The notes beneath the pieces are model-generated. The model made no database searches. It saw nothing but the letters and a program-made list of their open reading frames with translations, and was not told the origin of the DNA. The position numbers and the translations under genes are program-made. This document shows positions 44,987 to 54,637 of a stretch of DNA of 64,000 nucleotides, piece after piece. The stretch is from Novosphingobium sp. MD-1 (GTDB taxonomy: Bacteria > Pseudomonadota > Alphaproteobacteria > Sphingomonadales > Sphingomonadaceae), in the NCBI RefSeq assembly GCF_001014975.1, contig NZ_BBXA01000031.1:62001-126000 (forward strand). The letters run 5' to 3'. Positions within the stretch are counted from its first letter, which is position 1. The number at the start of each line of letters is the position of its first letter.

Positions 44987-46162
44987 TTACAGGGCTAGAC
45001 CGGCGGCCTTGCCGCTGGCCCAGGCCCACTGGAAATTGTATCCGCCCAGCCAGCCGGTGACGTCAACCGCCTCCCCGATCGCATAGAGGCCGGGCACCGT
45101 GCGCGCCTCCATCGTCCGGGAGGAAAGGCCCGCCGTATCGATCCCACCGCCGGTGACTTCGGCCTTGGCGAAGCCTTCGGTGCCGTTGGGGTGGAAGCGC
45201 CAGTCGGCAAGCCGGGCTTCGGCCGCGCGCAAGGCCTTGTCGGTCATGCCGCCAAGCTCGCCACCGCCGCCTAGCCGTTCGCACAGGGCCGTGGCGAGCC
45301 TTTCGGGCAGCGCTTCGGCCAGCACCTTGCGCAGCGCCACGCGGGGCCGGTCACGCTTGGCCGCCAGCAGCCATTCGCGCGGACGGTCGGGCAGGAAATC
45401 GACGCCCACCGCTTCGCCATGGCGCCAGTAGGACGAGATCTGGAGAATGGCGGGGCCGGACAGGCCCCGGTGCGTGAACAGCGCGGCCTCGCGGAACGCC
45501 GTTTTGCCGGCGCGCGCGGTCACGTCGGCCGAAACGCCCGACAGATCGCGGAACAGGGCCTCATCCCCGCCCAGCGTCAGCGGCACGAGCGCCGGGCGGG
45601 GTTGCACCACTTTCAGCCCGAAGCGCCGCGCCAGATCATAGGCGAAGCCGGTCGCGCCCATCCTGGGGATCGACGGCCCACCGGTGGCCAGCACCAGCGA
45701 CGGCGCGGAAAAGGTGCGGCCACCCGCCTCCACGCGGAACAGGCCATCGGCGTGGCTGACCTCGCCCACCGCCATGGCGCACAGCACCTCGACCTGCCCT
45801 GCCGCGCATTCGTCGAGCAACAGGGACACGATCTGCCGCGCCGAACCATCGCAGAACAGTTGCCCCAGCGTCTTTTCGTGCCAGGCGATGCCATAGCGGT
45901 CGACCAGCGCGATGAAGTCGGACGGGGTGTAGCGGCTCAGCGCCGATCGCGCGAAGTGGGCATTCTGCGAAAGATAGCGGTCATGCGCGGTGTGGATATT
46001 GGTGAAGTTGCACCGCCCGCCCCCGGAAATCAGGATCTTCCGGCCAGGCTCGTCCGCGTGATCGAGCAAGGCCACGCGGCGGCCGTTCTGCCCGGCGGTG
46101 GCCGCGCACATCAGCCCCGCCGCACCGGCGCCCAGCACGATCGCATCATGAGTCGCGGTCAT
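44987..46162 (-). CDS. FAD-dependent oxidoreductase, HI0933/YhiN family
   Basis: 391 residues. The FAD-binding motif GAGAAGLMCAATAGQNG and the family signature GGGRCNFTN are present, and the end reads AIGEAVDVTGWLGGYNFQWAWASGKAAG. The biochemical role of this conserved flavoprotein family is unsettled. It follows lpd by 24 bases in a leftward operon with the pyruvate dehydrogenase genes. Confidence 0.9.
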   Translation of the reverse strand: MTATHDAIVLGAGAAGLMCAATAGQNGRRVALLDHADEPGRKILISGGGRCNFTNIHTAHDRYLSQNAHFARSALSRYTPSDFIALVDRYGIAWHEKTLGQLFCDGSARQIVSLLLDECAAGQVEVLCAMAVGEVSHADGLFRVEAGGRTFSAPSLVLATGGPSIPRMGATGFAYDLARRFGLKVVQPRPALVPLTLGGDEALFRDLSGVSADVTARAGKTAFREAALFTHRGLSGPAILQISSYWRHGEAVGVDFLPDRPREWLLAAKRDRPRVALRKVLAEALPERLATALCERLGGGGELGGMTDKALRAAEARLADWRFHPNGTEGFAKAEVTGGGIDTAGLSSRTMEARTVPGLYAIGEAVDVTGWLGGYNFQWAWASGKAAGLAL

Positions 46163-46186
46163 GCCGGAACGCCGGGGTGGTCAGGA

Positions 46187-47599
46187 TCAGATATGCAGCG
46201 CGCGCCCGTAGGCGGCGAGCACGCTTTCATGCATCGATTCCGAGATCGTCGGATGCGGGAACACGGTGTTGATCAGTTCGGCTTCGGTCGTTTCCAGCGT
46301 CTTGCCGACGACGTAGCCCTGGATCATCTCGGTCACTTCCGCGCCGATCATGTGCGCGCCCAGCAGTTCGCCGGTCTTGGCGTCGAACACCGTCTTCACG
46401 AAGCCTTCCGGCTCGCCCAACGCGATCGCCTTGCCGTTGCCGATGAACGGGAACGTGCCGACCTTGAGCGCATAGCCCGCTTCCTTCGCCTTGGCCTCGG
46501 TCAGGCCGACGCTGGCGATCTGCGGGTGGCAATAGGTGCAGCCCGGAATGTTGCCGCGATCCATGGCGTGCGGATGCACATCCTTGTTGCCCAGTTCCTG
46601 CGCGATGGCTTCCGCCGCGATCACGCCTTCGTGGCTGGCCTTGTGCGCCAGCCACGGGCCGGGGGTGACATCGCCGATCGCCCACACGCCCTTCACGTTG
46701 GTGCGGCCATGGCCATCGATCTGGATAATGCCGCGTTCGGCCTTCACGCCCAGCGTTTCCAGGCCGATATTCTCGGTATTGGGCGCGATGCCCACGGCGA
46801 CGATGACGTGGCTGAACTGGCTTTCGACCACCTTGCCGTCCTTGCCCTTGATCTTCGCCTTCACGCCACTGGCGCTCACGTCGAGGCTTTCGACGCCCGC
46901 CCCGGTCAGGATCGTCATACCCTGCTTGACCAGCGCCTTTTCGAGGAACGCGGAAACGTCGGCGTCTTCCACCGGCACAACCCGGTCCATCATCTCGACG
47001 ACCGTCACTTCCGTGCCCATATCGTTGTAGAAGCTGGCGAATTCGATGCCGATCGCGCCCGATCCGATGACCAGCAGCTTGGTCGGCTGTTCCTTAGGCG
47101 TCATCGCGTGGCGATAAGTCCACACGCGGTTGCCATCGGCCTTGGCGAACGGCAGATCCCGCGCCCGCGCACCGGTGGCAACGATGATATGCTTCGCGCT
47201 CAGCGTCTCCACGCCCTTGTCGCCGGTCACTTCCAGCTTGCCGGGCGCCTTCAGCACGCCGGTGCCCATGTGGACGGTGATCTTGTTCTTCTTCATCAGG
47301 TGCGTGACGCCCTGGTTCAGCTGCTTGGCCACCCCGCGCGAACGCGCGACCACCGCTGCGATGTCGGCGCGGATGTTGTCCGCAGCCAGGCCATAGGCCT
47401 TGGCGTGCTTCATGTGGTTGTACACTTCGGCCGAGCGCAGCAGCGCCTTGGTGGGGATGCAACCCCAGTTCAGACATATGCCGCCGAGCAGTTCGCGCTC
47501 GACGATCGCGGTCTTGAGCCCGAGTTGCGCGGCACGGATGGCCGCGACATAGCCGCCGGGGCCGGATCCGAGGACGATCAGGTCATACTGTTCAGCCAT
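46187..47599 (-). CDS. lpdA: Dihydrolipoyl dehydrogenase (E3)
   Basis: A 470-residue flavoenzyme that reoxidises lipoyl groups of 2-oxoacid dehydrogenases. The FAD motif is VLGSGPGGYVAAIRAAQ; the redox disulfide is Cys42/Cys47 in GGICLNWGCIPTKALL; the NAD domain has VIGSGAIGIEFA, and the C-terminal active-site HPTISE is present. The ATG at 47599 has GGAG ~5 bases before it; a GTG two codons earlier is less likely. It starts 2 bases after a thioesterase gene. Confidence 0.95.
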   Translation of the reverse strand: MAEQYDLIVLGSGPGGYVAAIRAAQLGLKTAIVERELLGGICLNWGCIPTKALLRSAEVYNHMKHAKAYGLAADNIRADIAAVVARSRGVAKQLNQGVTHLMKKNKITVHMGTGVLKAPGKLEVTGDKGVETLSAKHIIVATGARARDLPFAKADGNRVWTYRHAMTPKEQPTKLLVIGSGAIGIEFASFYNDMGTEVTVVEMMDRVVPVEDADVSAFLEKALVKQGMTILTGAGVESLDVSASGVKAKIKGKDGKVVESQFSHVIVAVGIAPNTENIGLETLGVKAERGIIQIDGHGRTNVKGVWAIGDVTPGPWLAHKASHEGVIAAEAIAQELGNKDVHPHAMDRGNIPGCTYCHPQIASVGLTEAKAKEAGYALKVGTFPFIGNGKAIALGEPEGFVKTVFDAKTGELLGAHMIGAEVTEMIQGYVVGKTLETTEAELINTVFPHPTISESMHESVLAAYGRALHI

Positions 47600-47601
47600 G
47601 T

Positions 47602-47973
47602 TCACTCCACTGCATCGATGGCGCGCGGCCGGCCATCATCGGCCAGCAGCACGAATTTGAATTGCCCGCGCGCGACATCGGTCACGCCTTCGCCATTGCG
47701 TTCGCGCCCTTCCCCCCGCGCGACGATCGTCAGCGAGGTGCGCCCCCGCGCAACGATTTCGGCATGGACGGTCAGTTCGTCGCCCACCGCCATCACGCCC
47801 GGAAAGGTAAAGTCGGTAGCGGCGACCACCACGGCCTTGCCCTTGCCCCGGCGCGAGGCGAGCGAGCCGGCGCCCAGCGCCAGCTGGCTCATCAGCCAGC
47901 CTCCGAACACCCCGCCATAGGGATTGAGGTCGGTTGGCATCGCGGTCACGCGGATAACCAGTTCCTCAGCCAT
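47602..47973 (-). CDS. Small hotdog-fold acyl-CoA thioesterase 1
   Basis: 123 residues of the YciA/BFIT-like hotdog fold: IRVTAMPTDLNPYGGVFGGWLMSQLALGAG, with the conserved Asn-Gly-Gly and an Asp/Gln active-site region. It overlaps the next thioesterase by 8 bases and sits 2 bases before lpd. The pair look like an internal duplication. Confidence 0.85.
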   Translation of the reverse strand: MAEELVIRVTAMPTDLNPYGGVFGGWLMSQLALGAGSLASRRGKGKAVVVAATDFTFPGVMAVGDELTVHAEIVARGRTSLTIVARGEGRERNGEGVTDVARGQFKFVLLADDGRPRAIDAVE

Positions 47974-48385
47974 GCGCGTTCTCTCCCACGGGAATCGGCG
48001 GAACCGCGCGCGGCTGCCGGCTCTCGTCGATGGCCACGAAGATGAACCGCGCCTGCGTCACCCGCTGCCGCTCGTTCCCCGTGCGCGGCCGCCGCCAGGC
48101 TTCCACGTCGATCACCATCGACGTGCGGCCCACCGAGGCGAGATCGGCATAGACCGTCACTTCATCCCCGATGTGAACGGGGTGGTGGAACTTCATGGCT
48201 TCCACCGCGATCGTCGCCGCGCGTCCCATCGAATGCCGGGTGGCGACGATGCCCGCCGCCATGTCCATCTGTGCCATCAGCCACCCGCCGAAGATGTCCC
48301 CGGCCGGATTGGCGTCCGCCGGCATCGCCGTGATGCGGATCGCCGGCTCCGAACCGGGCAGCGGCGGGTTGTCGACGTCCGACAC
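47966..48385 (-). CDS. Small hotdog-fold acyl-CoA thioesterase 2
   Basis: 139 residues, paralogous to its neighbour: IRITAMPADANPAGDIFGGWLMAQMDMAAG, then MKFHHPVHIGDEVTVYADL. Asp in GDIFGG-AQMD is the YciA-type catalytic residue region. It lies 7 bases after pdhC. Hydrolysis of acetyl-CoA or other acyl-CoA to free CoA is inferred from family. Confidence 0.85.
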   Translation of the reverse strand: MSDVDNPPLPGSEPAIRITAMPADANPAGDIFGGWLMAQMDMAAGIVATRHSMGRAATIAVEAMKFHHPVHIGDEVTVYADLASVGRTSMVIDVEAWRRPRTGNERQRVTQARFIFVAIDESRQPRAVPPIPVGENAHG

Positions 48386-48392
48386 GGCGGGG

Positions 48393-49691
48393 TCAGGCGA
48401 CCAGGCCGAGCGGGTTTTCGATCAGCGCCTTGAACGCCTGCATCAGTTCGGCCCCGTCCGCGCCATCGATTGCGCGATGGTCGAAGCTGCCGGTGGCGCT
48501 CATCACCGTGGCGATCGACAGCGCGCCATCGACCACATAGGGCCGCTGCTCGCCCGCGCCGACCGCCATGATCATGCCCTGCGGCGGGGTGATCACCGCA
48601 TCGAACTGCTTGATGCCGAACATGCCAAGGTTGGACAGCGAAGCCGTGCCGCCCTGGTATTCGTGCGGCTGCAGCTTGCCTTCGCGCGCCTTGTTCGCCA
48701 GTTCCTTCATCTCGGTGGCGATCGTGGAGATCGACTTGGCGCCGGCATCGACGATGATCGGCGTGATCAGGCCCGAAGGCGCGGCCACGGCCACCGAGAT
48801 GTCCGCACGGCTGAAGCTGCGCAGTTCGTCGCCAGCGAAGCTGACGTTGCACTTGGGCACTTGCAGCAGCGCCTTGGCCAGCGCCTTGATGATGAGGTCG
48901 TTGACCGAGAGCTTCACGCCCTGCGCTTCCAGCGCCTTGTTGAGCTGGCCGCGCAGCTTGAGCAGCGCATCGAGCTGGATGTCCACCGTGAGGTAGATGT
49001 GCGGGATGGTCTGCTTGGCTTCCGTCAGGCGGCGCGCGATCGTCTTGCGGACGTTGTTGAGCTTCTGCGCTTCGTAAGGGATGCCGAAGTCGGGAACGCT
49101 GGCGGCAGCGACGGGAGCCGGCGCGGGCGCTGGGGCTGGGGCTGCTGCCGGCGTGGCGGCCGGGGCCGAAGCCACAACAGGCGCGGTCGCAGGCTGTGCG
49201 TCCGCGACGTCGGCCTTGACGATCCGGCCATTGGGGCCGGTGCCCTTCACGCTCGCCAGATCGATGCCTTTGTCGGCGGCGATGCGCTTGGCGAGCGGGC
49301 TGGCCACGACGCGGTCTCCCTTGGGCGCGGGCGCGGCGGCAGCCACGGGAGCGGGAGCCGGCGAAGGCGCAGGTGTCGCGGCAGGGGGCGGCGTGGTGGC
49401 GGGCGCGGGAGCCGGGGCGGCCTTGGGCGCGGGCGCGCTGGCGTCTTCGTCCTCACCCGCGAGCGTGGCGATCACCGTGCCGACCTTCACACCTTCGCTG
49501 CCTTCGGCAACGTCGATGGAAACGATCACGCCTTCATCGACCGCCTCGAACTCCATCGTGGCCTTGTCGGTCTCGATTTCGGCCATGATGTCGCCGGACG
49601 AAACCGTGTCGCCCACCTTCACCAGCCACTTGGAAAGCGTGCCTTCTTCCATCGTCGGCGAAAGCGCGGGCATCTTGATGGCTATGGGCAT
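48393..49691 (-). CDS. pdhC: Pyruvate dehydrogenase E2, dihydrolipoamide acetyltransferase
   Basis: 432 residues. There is one lipoyl domain (1-75, lipoyl Lys43 in ETDKATMEF), an Ala/Pro linker, a subunit-binding domain ([34 protein letters not shown]), a second Ala/Pro linker and the catalytic domain ending [17 protein letters not shown], which carries the catalytic His. ATG 49691 has GGAAA ~8 bases before it; the upstream open extension is not family-like. The E1 genes are not in the window. It is divergent from the stress-protein gene. Confidence 0.93.
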   Translation of the reverse strand: MPIAIKMPALSPTMEEGTLSKWLVKVGDTVSSGDIMAEIETDKATMEFEAVDEGVIVSIDVAEGSEGVKVGTVIATLAGEDEDASAPAPKAAPAPAPATTPPPAATPAPSPAPAPVAAAAPAPKGDRVVASPLAKRIAADKGIDLASVKGTGPNGRIVKADVADAQPATAPVVASAPAATPAAAPAPAPAPAPVAAASVPDFGIPYEAQKLNNVRKTIARRLTEAKQTIPHIYLTVDIQLDALLKLRGQLNKALEAQGVKLSVNDLIIKALAKALLQVPKCNVSFAGDELRSFSRADISVAVAAPSGLITPIIVDAGAKSISTIATEMKELANKAREGKLQPHEYQGGTASLSNLGMFGIKQFDAVITPPQGMIMAVGAGEQRPYVVDGALSIATVMSATGSFDHRAIDGADGAELMQAFKALIENPLGLVA

Positions 49692-49863
49692 GGCGCAGTT
49701 TCCATCCTTGGTTATTGATTTGAACAAAAAGCAACCAAATGGGTTATTTCAGGCTGCCTCACCTCTTGTCGCCATTTCAACGGCCTTGCCTTGCGGGTCA
49801 AGTGGCTTGAGGCTTGCCCTGCATACGAATTTGCCGGTAGAGAGGTCCGGGAAGGAAAAGGCC

Positions 49864-50325
49864 ATGCTTCAGCAGCGTGTCTACCTGGTCATTATGGACG
49901 AAACGGACGAGGCGCGGCAAGCGCTGCGTTTCGCCGCCCGACGCGCCGTTCGCACCGATGGCACCGTTCACATCCTCGCACTCGTTCCGAAGCAGGAATT
50001 CGTTGCTTTCGCCGGCGTGCAAGCCACGATCGAGGAAGAGGCCAAGGATCGCGCCGAAGTGCTGGTCACTACCGCGGCCGGCAGCGTGGCGAGCGAATCC
50101 GGGCTGACGCCGATCATCTCGGTACGCCAGGGCAACGGCCCGGACGTCGTGCGCGATTACCTGCGCGAACACCCCGAAGTTTCGGCGCTGGTGCTGGGCG
50201 CCGCGGCCGACGGCGCGCCCGGCCCGATGATTACCCATTTCAGTACCCACGCCGGGCAACTGCCCTGCCCGCTGATGATCGTGCCCGGCGGCATGGACGA
50301 CGAGGCGATCGACGCGCTGAGTTAG
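49864..50325 (+). CDS. Universal stress protein, single domain
   Basis: 153 residues. It starts VYLVIMDETDEARQALRFAARRAVRTDGTVHILAL and ends with GPMITHFSTHAGQLPCPLMIVPGG, the UspA-like phosphate-binding/C-terminal strand region. The strong AAGGAAAA site lies before the ATG, and the frame extending to the left is antisense to pdhC and is not used. ATP-binding G-2x-G-9x-G(S) is only partly recognisable. Confidence 0.85.
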   Translation: MLQQRVYLVIMDETDEARQALRFAARRAVRTDGTVHILALVPKQEFVAFAGVQATIEEEAKDRAEVLVTTAAGSVASESGLTPIISVRQGNGPDVVRDYLREHPEVSALVLGAAADGAPGPMITHFSTHAGQLPCPLMIVPGGMDDEAIDALS

Positions 50326-50360
50326 GGCGTCGCGGACGGGCGGCACCGTGTGAGAATACC

Positions 50361-50771
50361 TTGAGGAAAATCGCCACGGAACAGATCGCATCAGACTGGA
50401 TCGCCTATGCACGCTATGACGCCAACAAGGCGCCGGACGAGGTTCATGAACGTGGCTGGCTCATATACGACACATGCCATGCCCAGCCGGTTGTGGCTTG
50501 GGAAGTTATCAAGGCGGTTGTCAGCCGCTACTCCGAAGGCGATCTATTCACGGATCGTGACACGGAAGCCAAACGCGTCCTCGCGAACACTGCCGCAGTA
50601 CCTCTTGAGAGCCTTCTTGCCGAACACGGCGCCGACTTCATTGAGAGCCTGGAGGTTGAAGTACGGCGTGATCGCCGCATGTTCTGGACTGTCGGATGTG
50701 TTTGGCGAAACGGCATGACGGAAGAAGTCTGGACACGAGTGCAACGAGCGGCAGGCGGCACTACGCTATAG
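50361..50771 (+). CDS. DUF6869-like small protein
   Basis: A 136-residue protein from a TTG at 50361. The end, PLESLLAEHGADFIESLEVEVRRDRRMFWTVGCVWRNGMTEEVWTRVQRA, resembles DUF6869 proteins, small proteins of unknown function. No ATG or GTG is available in frame between the preceding stop and the first conserved residues, so the TTG is likely; the ribosome-binding site is weak. It follows the stress-protein gene by 35 bases. Confidence 0.6.
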   Translation: MRKIATEQIASDWIAYARYDANKAPDEVHERGWLIYDTCHAQPVVAWEVIKAVVSRYSEGDLFTDRDTEAKRVLANTAAVPLESLLAEHGADFIESLEVEVRRDRRMFWTVGCVWRNGMTEEVWTRVQRAAGGTTL

Positions 50772-50863
50772 AGTTACCTTCGCTCCCCACGAGATTGCAG
50801 CCGTTCCGCCATTCAAAATGCGCGCTTGAAACGCAGACCGCCCACAAACGGCGATGGTCGCTC

Positions 50864-53167
50864 CTACTTGCGCTTGCCCTGATGACGGATATTCGACGGC
50901 CGCCCGCGCTTTCCGGTCATGAACTTGCCCTTGGGCTTCGGCTTGCCCGGAAGCTTGCCGCCGCGGCGCTCGATGCGGCTGACGCCTTCGGCCACGTCGA
51001 CCGGTTCGAACTTCAGCGCGCCGGTCAGCGGGTTGGCCTCGGCCAGTCGCAGCTTGAGCATCATGCCCATCGCAAACTGTTCGCCGCTGCTTTCGCCTTC
51101 CAGCACTTGCGCCTTTTCGTCATAGACGAAGCGTTCGGCGCCCAGCACGGAAACGGGCACCAGCCCGTCGCCGCCCAGCCCGATGATCGTGGCGAACAGG
51201 CCGAACTTCTGGACGCCGGTGATGCGCGTATCGAACACTTCGCCCACCCGACCGGCCAGCCATGCCGCCACATAGCGGTCGATCGTTTCGCGCTCGGCTT
51301 CCATCGCCCGCCGTTCGCTGGCGCTGATCGCTTCGCTCACGCGGGCCAGATCGTTGCGGTCGCGGTCGGCAAGGCCACTCGTCGGCGGCAAGTCATGGTC
51401 CTGCGGGCGCGGCTGCTCCAGATCATAGGCATCGACCAGCGCGCGGTGGACCAGCAGGTCCGAATAGCGGCGGATGGGCGAGGTGAAATGGGCGTAGCTG
51501 CCCAGCGACAGGCCAAAGTGGCCGGCGTTGCGCGGCCCATAGTAGGCCTGCGTCTGGCTGCGCAGCACCGCTTCCATGACCAGCGCCTTTTCCGCCTCGT
51601 CGGTCACGTCCTTCAGCATCCGGTTGAACAGCGATGGCGTGATAACCTGCCCCAGCGCCAGCTTGCGATCGAACGTGGCGAGGTAGTCCTTCAGCGCAAG
51701 TAGCTTCTCGCGCGTGGGCGGTTCGTGGATGCGATAGACCACCGGCGCGACTTTCGCCTCCAGCGCCTTGGCCGCGGCGACATTGGCGGCGACCATGAAA
51801 TCCTCGACCACGCGATGCGCGTCGAGCCGTTCGCGCAGAGCCACTTCGGCGATTCGCCCCTGTTCGTCGAGCAGCACGCGCCGTTCGGGCAGATCGAGTT
51901 CCAGCGGATCGCGATCCTTCCGCGCCTTTTCCAGCAGACGCCAGGCCTCCCACAGGTGCGCCAGGTGCGGCGCTGCTTCGCTGGCGTCGATCCGGCGCTG
52001 CGCTTCCTCGTAGGCGATCACTTCGGCGATCCGCACCCGCGCGCGGGTGAAGCGCCATGACGTCACGCGCCCCTGGGCATCGATGGTCATGTGGCACGCC
52101 ATCGCCGCGCGGTCCGCGCCGGCCTTGAGCGAGCAGACATCCGCGCTCAGCACTTCGGGCAGCATCGGCACGACGCGGTCGGGAAAATAGACCGAGTTGC
52201 CCCGCTTGCGCGCGTCCCGGTCCACCGCACCACCCGGGCGGACGTAGAAGCTGACGTCGGCAATGGCGACCAGCGCGCGGACGCCGCCCTCGCCATCCGG
52301 CTCCGCCCAGATGGCGTCGTCATGATCGCGCGCGTCGACGGGGTCGATGGCGACGATCGGCAGGTGGCGCAGATCCTCGCGATGGTCCTCGCTCAACGGC
52401 AAGGCCGCCGCCCGCTTCGCTTCCTCGATGGCCTTTTCGCTGAACGCGAACGGGATGCCGTGCTTGTGGATGGCGATCAGGCTGAACGCGCGCGGGGCGA
52501 GCGGATCGCCCAGCACCGTCGTCACTTTCAGGCCAGAGCGGGGCGAACGCCCGGCGGGTTCCGCCAGCACCAGCTGCCCGACCTCCGCCTGCCCCAGATC
52601 GCTGATCGGCACCGCATTGCGCACGCGCTTGTCCACCGGGGCAAGCCATCCCTTGCCCGCGCCATCGATCTCGACCACGCCCAGCATCTGGTCGGTCTGG
52701 GCGGGCAGCTTCTTCATCGGATGGGCGATCCAGCTCTTGCCGGCTTCCTCGGTCCGCGCCAGCACCCGGTCGCCCACGCGCAACGCCTGCTGCCGCTGCT
52801 TGCCGCGCTGCTCCACCAGCCGCACGCGCGGCGGCGGCGCGCCGTCATCGGGATGCCAGCTATCGGGAATGGCGACCGCCTCGCCATCATCGATGTCCAC
52901 CACGCGCAGCACGGTCACGCGCGGAACGCCGCCCATGCGGTGAAACGCGGTGCGGTTGCCGTCGATCAGGCCTTCCTCGGCCATGTCCTTGAGCAACGCC
53001 TTGAGCGCGATCTTCTCCTGCCCCTTCAGTCCGAACGCGCGCGCGATCTCGCGTTTGCCGGCGGGCTCGTCGGACCGGGCGATGAAATCGAGAACCTGCT
53101 GGCGCGTGGGCATGCCCTGCGGCGGGCGGGAACCATGGGAAGACGTCGAATGAACCATCGCCGGCAT
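50864..53167 (-). CDS. rnr: Ribonuclease R
   Basis: A 767-residue 3'-5' exoribonuclease. An N-terminal helix-turn-helix (PTRQQVLDFIARSDEPAGKREIARAFGL) and cold-shock domains precede the RNB catalytic domain with VAIDPVDARDHDDAIWAE (metal-binding Asp cluster). The C-terminal S1 domain begins near FDTRITGVQKFGLFATI, and a Lys/Arg-rich tail (KPKPKGKFMTGKRGRPSNIRHQ) ends the protein. It degrades structured RNA. Other starts at 53158 and 53113 are possible. Confidence 0.95.
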   Translation of the reverse strand: MPAMVHSTSSHGSRPPQGMPTRQQVLDFIARSDEPAGKREIARAFGLKGQEKIALKALLKDMAEEGLIDGNRTAFHRMGGVPRVTVLRVVDIDDGEAVAIPDSWHPDDGAPPPRVRLVEQRGKQRQQALRVGDRVLARTEEAGKSWIAHPMKKLPAQTDQMLGVVEIDGAGKGWLAPVDKRVRNAVPISDLGQAEVGQLVLAEPAGRSPRSGLKVTTVLGDPLAPRAFSLIAIHKHGIPFAFSEKAIEEAKRAAALPLSEDHREDLRHLPIVAIDPVDARDHDDAIWAEPDGEGGVRALVAIADVSFYVRPGGAVDRDARKRGNSVYFPDRVVPMLPEVLSADVCSLKAGADRAAMACHMTIDAQGRVTSWRFTRARVRIAEVIAYEEAQRRIDASEAAPHLAHLWEAWRLLEKARKDRDPLELDLPERRVLLDEQGRIAEVALRERLDAHRVVEDFMVAANVAAAKALEAKVAPVVYRIHEPPTREKLLALKDYLATFDRKLALGQVITPSLFNRMLKDVTDEAEKALVMEAVLRSQTQAYYGPRNAGHFGLSLGSYAHFTSPIRRYSDLLVHRALVDAYDLEQPRPQDHDLPPTSGLADRDRNDLARVSEAISASERRAMEAERETIDRYVAAWLAGRVGEVFDTRITGVQKFGLFATIIGLGGDGLVPVSVLGAERFVYDEKAQVLEGESSGEQFAMGMMLKLRLAEANPLTGALKFEPVDVAEGVSRIERRGGKLPGKPKPKGKFMTGKRGRPSNIRHQGKRK

Positions 53168-53223
53168 GTGGGCGCTTCACCGCGCCTTGGCAATGCGCAA
53201 TCGCGAAGGCCGGCGCGGACCGG

Positions 53224-54549
53224 TCAGTGCGCCGAAGGCTCGAAGCCCCCACCGGGCAGGGCGGAAGCAATGGGACTTTCGCTGCCGTCCGCCGCTTTCG
53301 CGCTGACCCCGAAAAACCAGTCGTCTCCGCGCACACCATCGAACCGCACGTTGGTGCCGGTCACGCCCTCGCGGACTTTCTCCTGCCATGCGGGCGCATC
53401 CGTGCGCCGGCGCCAGACCGTGTAGCTGGCCGCGCCGTCCACCGGCTTCCACGCGATGTCGGTCCAGGTCGATACCGCCGCCTTGACCGTCGCCACGGGC
53501 GGCATCGGCGCGGCGGCCAGCGCCGCCAGCCCGCGCACGTTGAGGCGGACGACCTTGGCCAGATAGGGAAAGTCCATCTCGTCGATGGTATCGCCGAACT
53601 TCACCCCGTTCTCGGTGCGCAGATCCTGGTGCTGGTGCTCGTAATCCTCGACCGCCACGGTGAAGCGCACGGCGGGATAGCCCTTGTCCGAAAACGGCAA
53701 CTGGTCCCCGCCACGCCCCATGCGGTCGGCGCGCCAGATCTGGCGGACTTCCAGTCCCGTGGCGTCGCTTGTGGCCAGCCCCGCCAGCCAGCGGGAAAGG
53801 TTGCGCGAAGGGCTGTCGTTCTCGCCCCCAAAGCGCCGCTGCGCCGCGCGGAGCGCATCGGTGCTGTCGGCGCGCGGCCCTTCTGAAAGGATGCGGACAT
53901 GCGTATCGTCCTTCCACCCGTCGGACCCGCGCGATCCGCCGACGATGTCGTTATTGAACACCGCCTTGATCGTCCAGCCATGCTCTGCCGCGTAATCGGC
54001 CAGCAGCTTGCCGCCCAGCAGCCCCTGTTCCTCGCCCGAAAGGGCGGCATAGACGATCGTCGAGGGGAATTTCTGCCGTGACAGCACGCGCGCGGCTTCC
54101 AGCACCAGCGCGGTGCCCGATCCATCGTCGTTGGCGCCGGGCGCATCGATCGTGGCGTTGAGGACGTCCGACGCGCGGCTGTCGATATGCCCCTGCACGA
54201 TCACCACCTCGTTGGGGCGTTCAGTTCCACGCTGGATCGCGACAACGTCGACCAGGCGCGTCGGTGTCGGCACGCGTTCGCCCTGCACCATGCGTTCGGG
54301 CAGCACGATCTCCAGGCAATTGCCGCAGGCCTTGGACGTCTTGCGGAATTCGGCTTCCGCCCAGGCCCGCGCCGCGCCGATCCCGCGTTTCGGGTCGGTC
54401 TGGGTGGACAGGGTGTGGCGCGTGCCGAAGGCCACCAGCTTCGCCACGTCCGCTTCAAGGCGTGCTTGCGAAATGGCGTCTTCGGGCGCCGCGATGGCGG
54501 GGGCGGAACAGGTGAGGGCGAGCGGGGCGATAATGGAAAGGCGCTTCAT
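53224..54549 (-). CDS. M28 family metallopeptidase, exported
   Basis: 441 residues with a signal peptide (MKRLSIIAPLALTCSAPAIA). Zinc-ligand motifs are GHIDSRASDV, APGANDDGSGTA, SGEEQGLLGG, NNDIVGG and a late HQHQD; these fit the M28 aminopeptidase fold. The C-terminal ~100 residues (TWTDIAWKPVDGAASYTVWRRRT) resemble a fibronectin-like appendage. The start at 54549 begins the signal peptide; the longer open frame is overruled. It follows the proS terminator. Confidence 0.88.
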   Translation of the reverse strand: MKRLSIIAPLALTCSAPAIAAPEDAISQARLEADVAKLVAFGTRHTLSTQTDPKRGIGAARAWAEAEFRKTSKACGNCLEIVLPERMVQGERVPTPTRLVDVVAIQRGTERPNEVVIVQGHIDSRASDVLNATIDAPGANDDGSGTALVLEAARVLSRQKFPSTIVYAALSGEEQGLLGGKLLADYAAEHGWTIKAVFNNDIVGGSRGSDGWKDDTHVRILSEGPRADSTDALRAAQRRFGGENDSPSRNLSRWLAGLATSDATGLEVRQIWRADRMGRGGDQLPFSDKGYPAVRFTVAVEDYEHQHQDLRTENGVKFGDTIDEMDFPYLAKVVRLNVRGLAALAAAPMPPVATVKAAVSTWTDIAWKPVDGAASYTVWRRRTDAPAWQEKVREGVTGTNVRFDGVRGDDWFFGVSAKAADGSESPIASALPGGGFEPSAH

Positions 54550-54596
54550 GCTGCGCAGGGTAACCGTTCGCCCCGGCCCCTCGCAAGCACCGGCAG

Positions 54597-54636
54597 GAAA
54601 AAGGGCGGAGAACCCGAAGGTTGCCCGCCCTTTTGG
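54597..54636 (-). terminator. Rho-independent terminator of proS
   Basis: In the leftward direction AAAAGGGCGG pairs with CCGCCCTTTTT, and the loop contains a nested AACC-TTCG-GGTT hairpin. It begins 2 bases after the proS stop and ends in a T run. It would end transcripts of the alr-phaR-proS block before the M28 gene. Confidence 0.85.
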
Positions 54637-54637
54637 A

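Noticed and set aside
44892..44990. Search for a direct repeat of the tRNA-Ser 3' end as an attachment site
   Set aside because: No copy of the T-arm/acceptor sequence is visible near the right edge of the accessory block.
45419..47920. An 833-residue plus-strand frame opposite lpdA
   Set aside because: It is antisense to the well-supported E3 and flavoprotein genes and shows no domain.
49080..49460. GC-rich repeats that might be a regulatory or repeat element
   Set aside because: They are the Ala/Pro linkers of PdhC between its lipoyl, binding and catalytic domains.
49081..49863. N-terminal extension of the universal stress protein
   Set aside because: The frame is Ala/Gly/Pro-rich antisense of the pdhC linker; a good Shine-Dalgarno stands just before ATG 49864.
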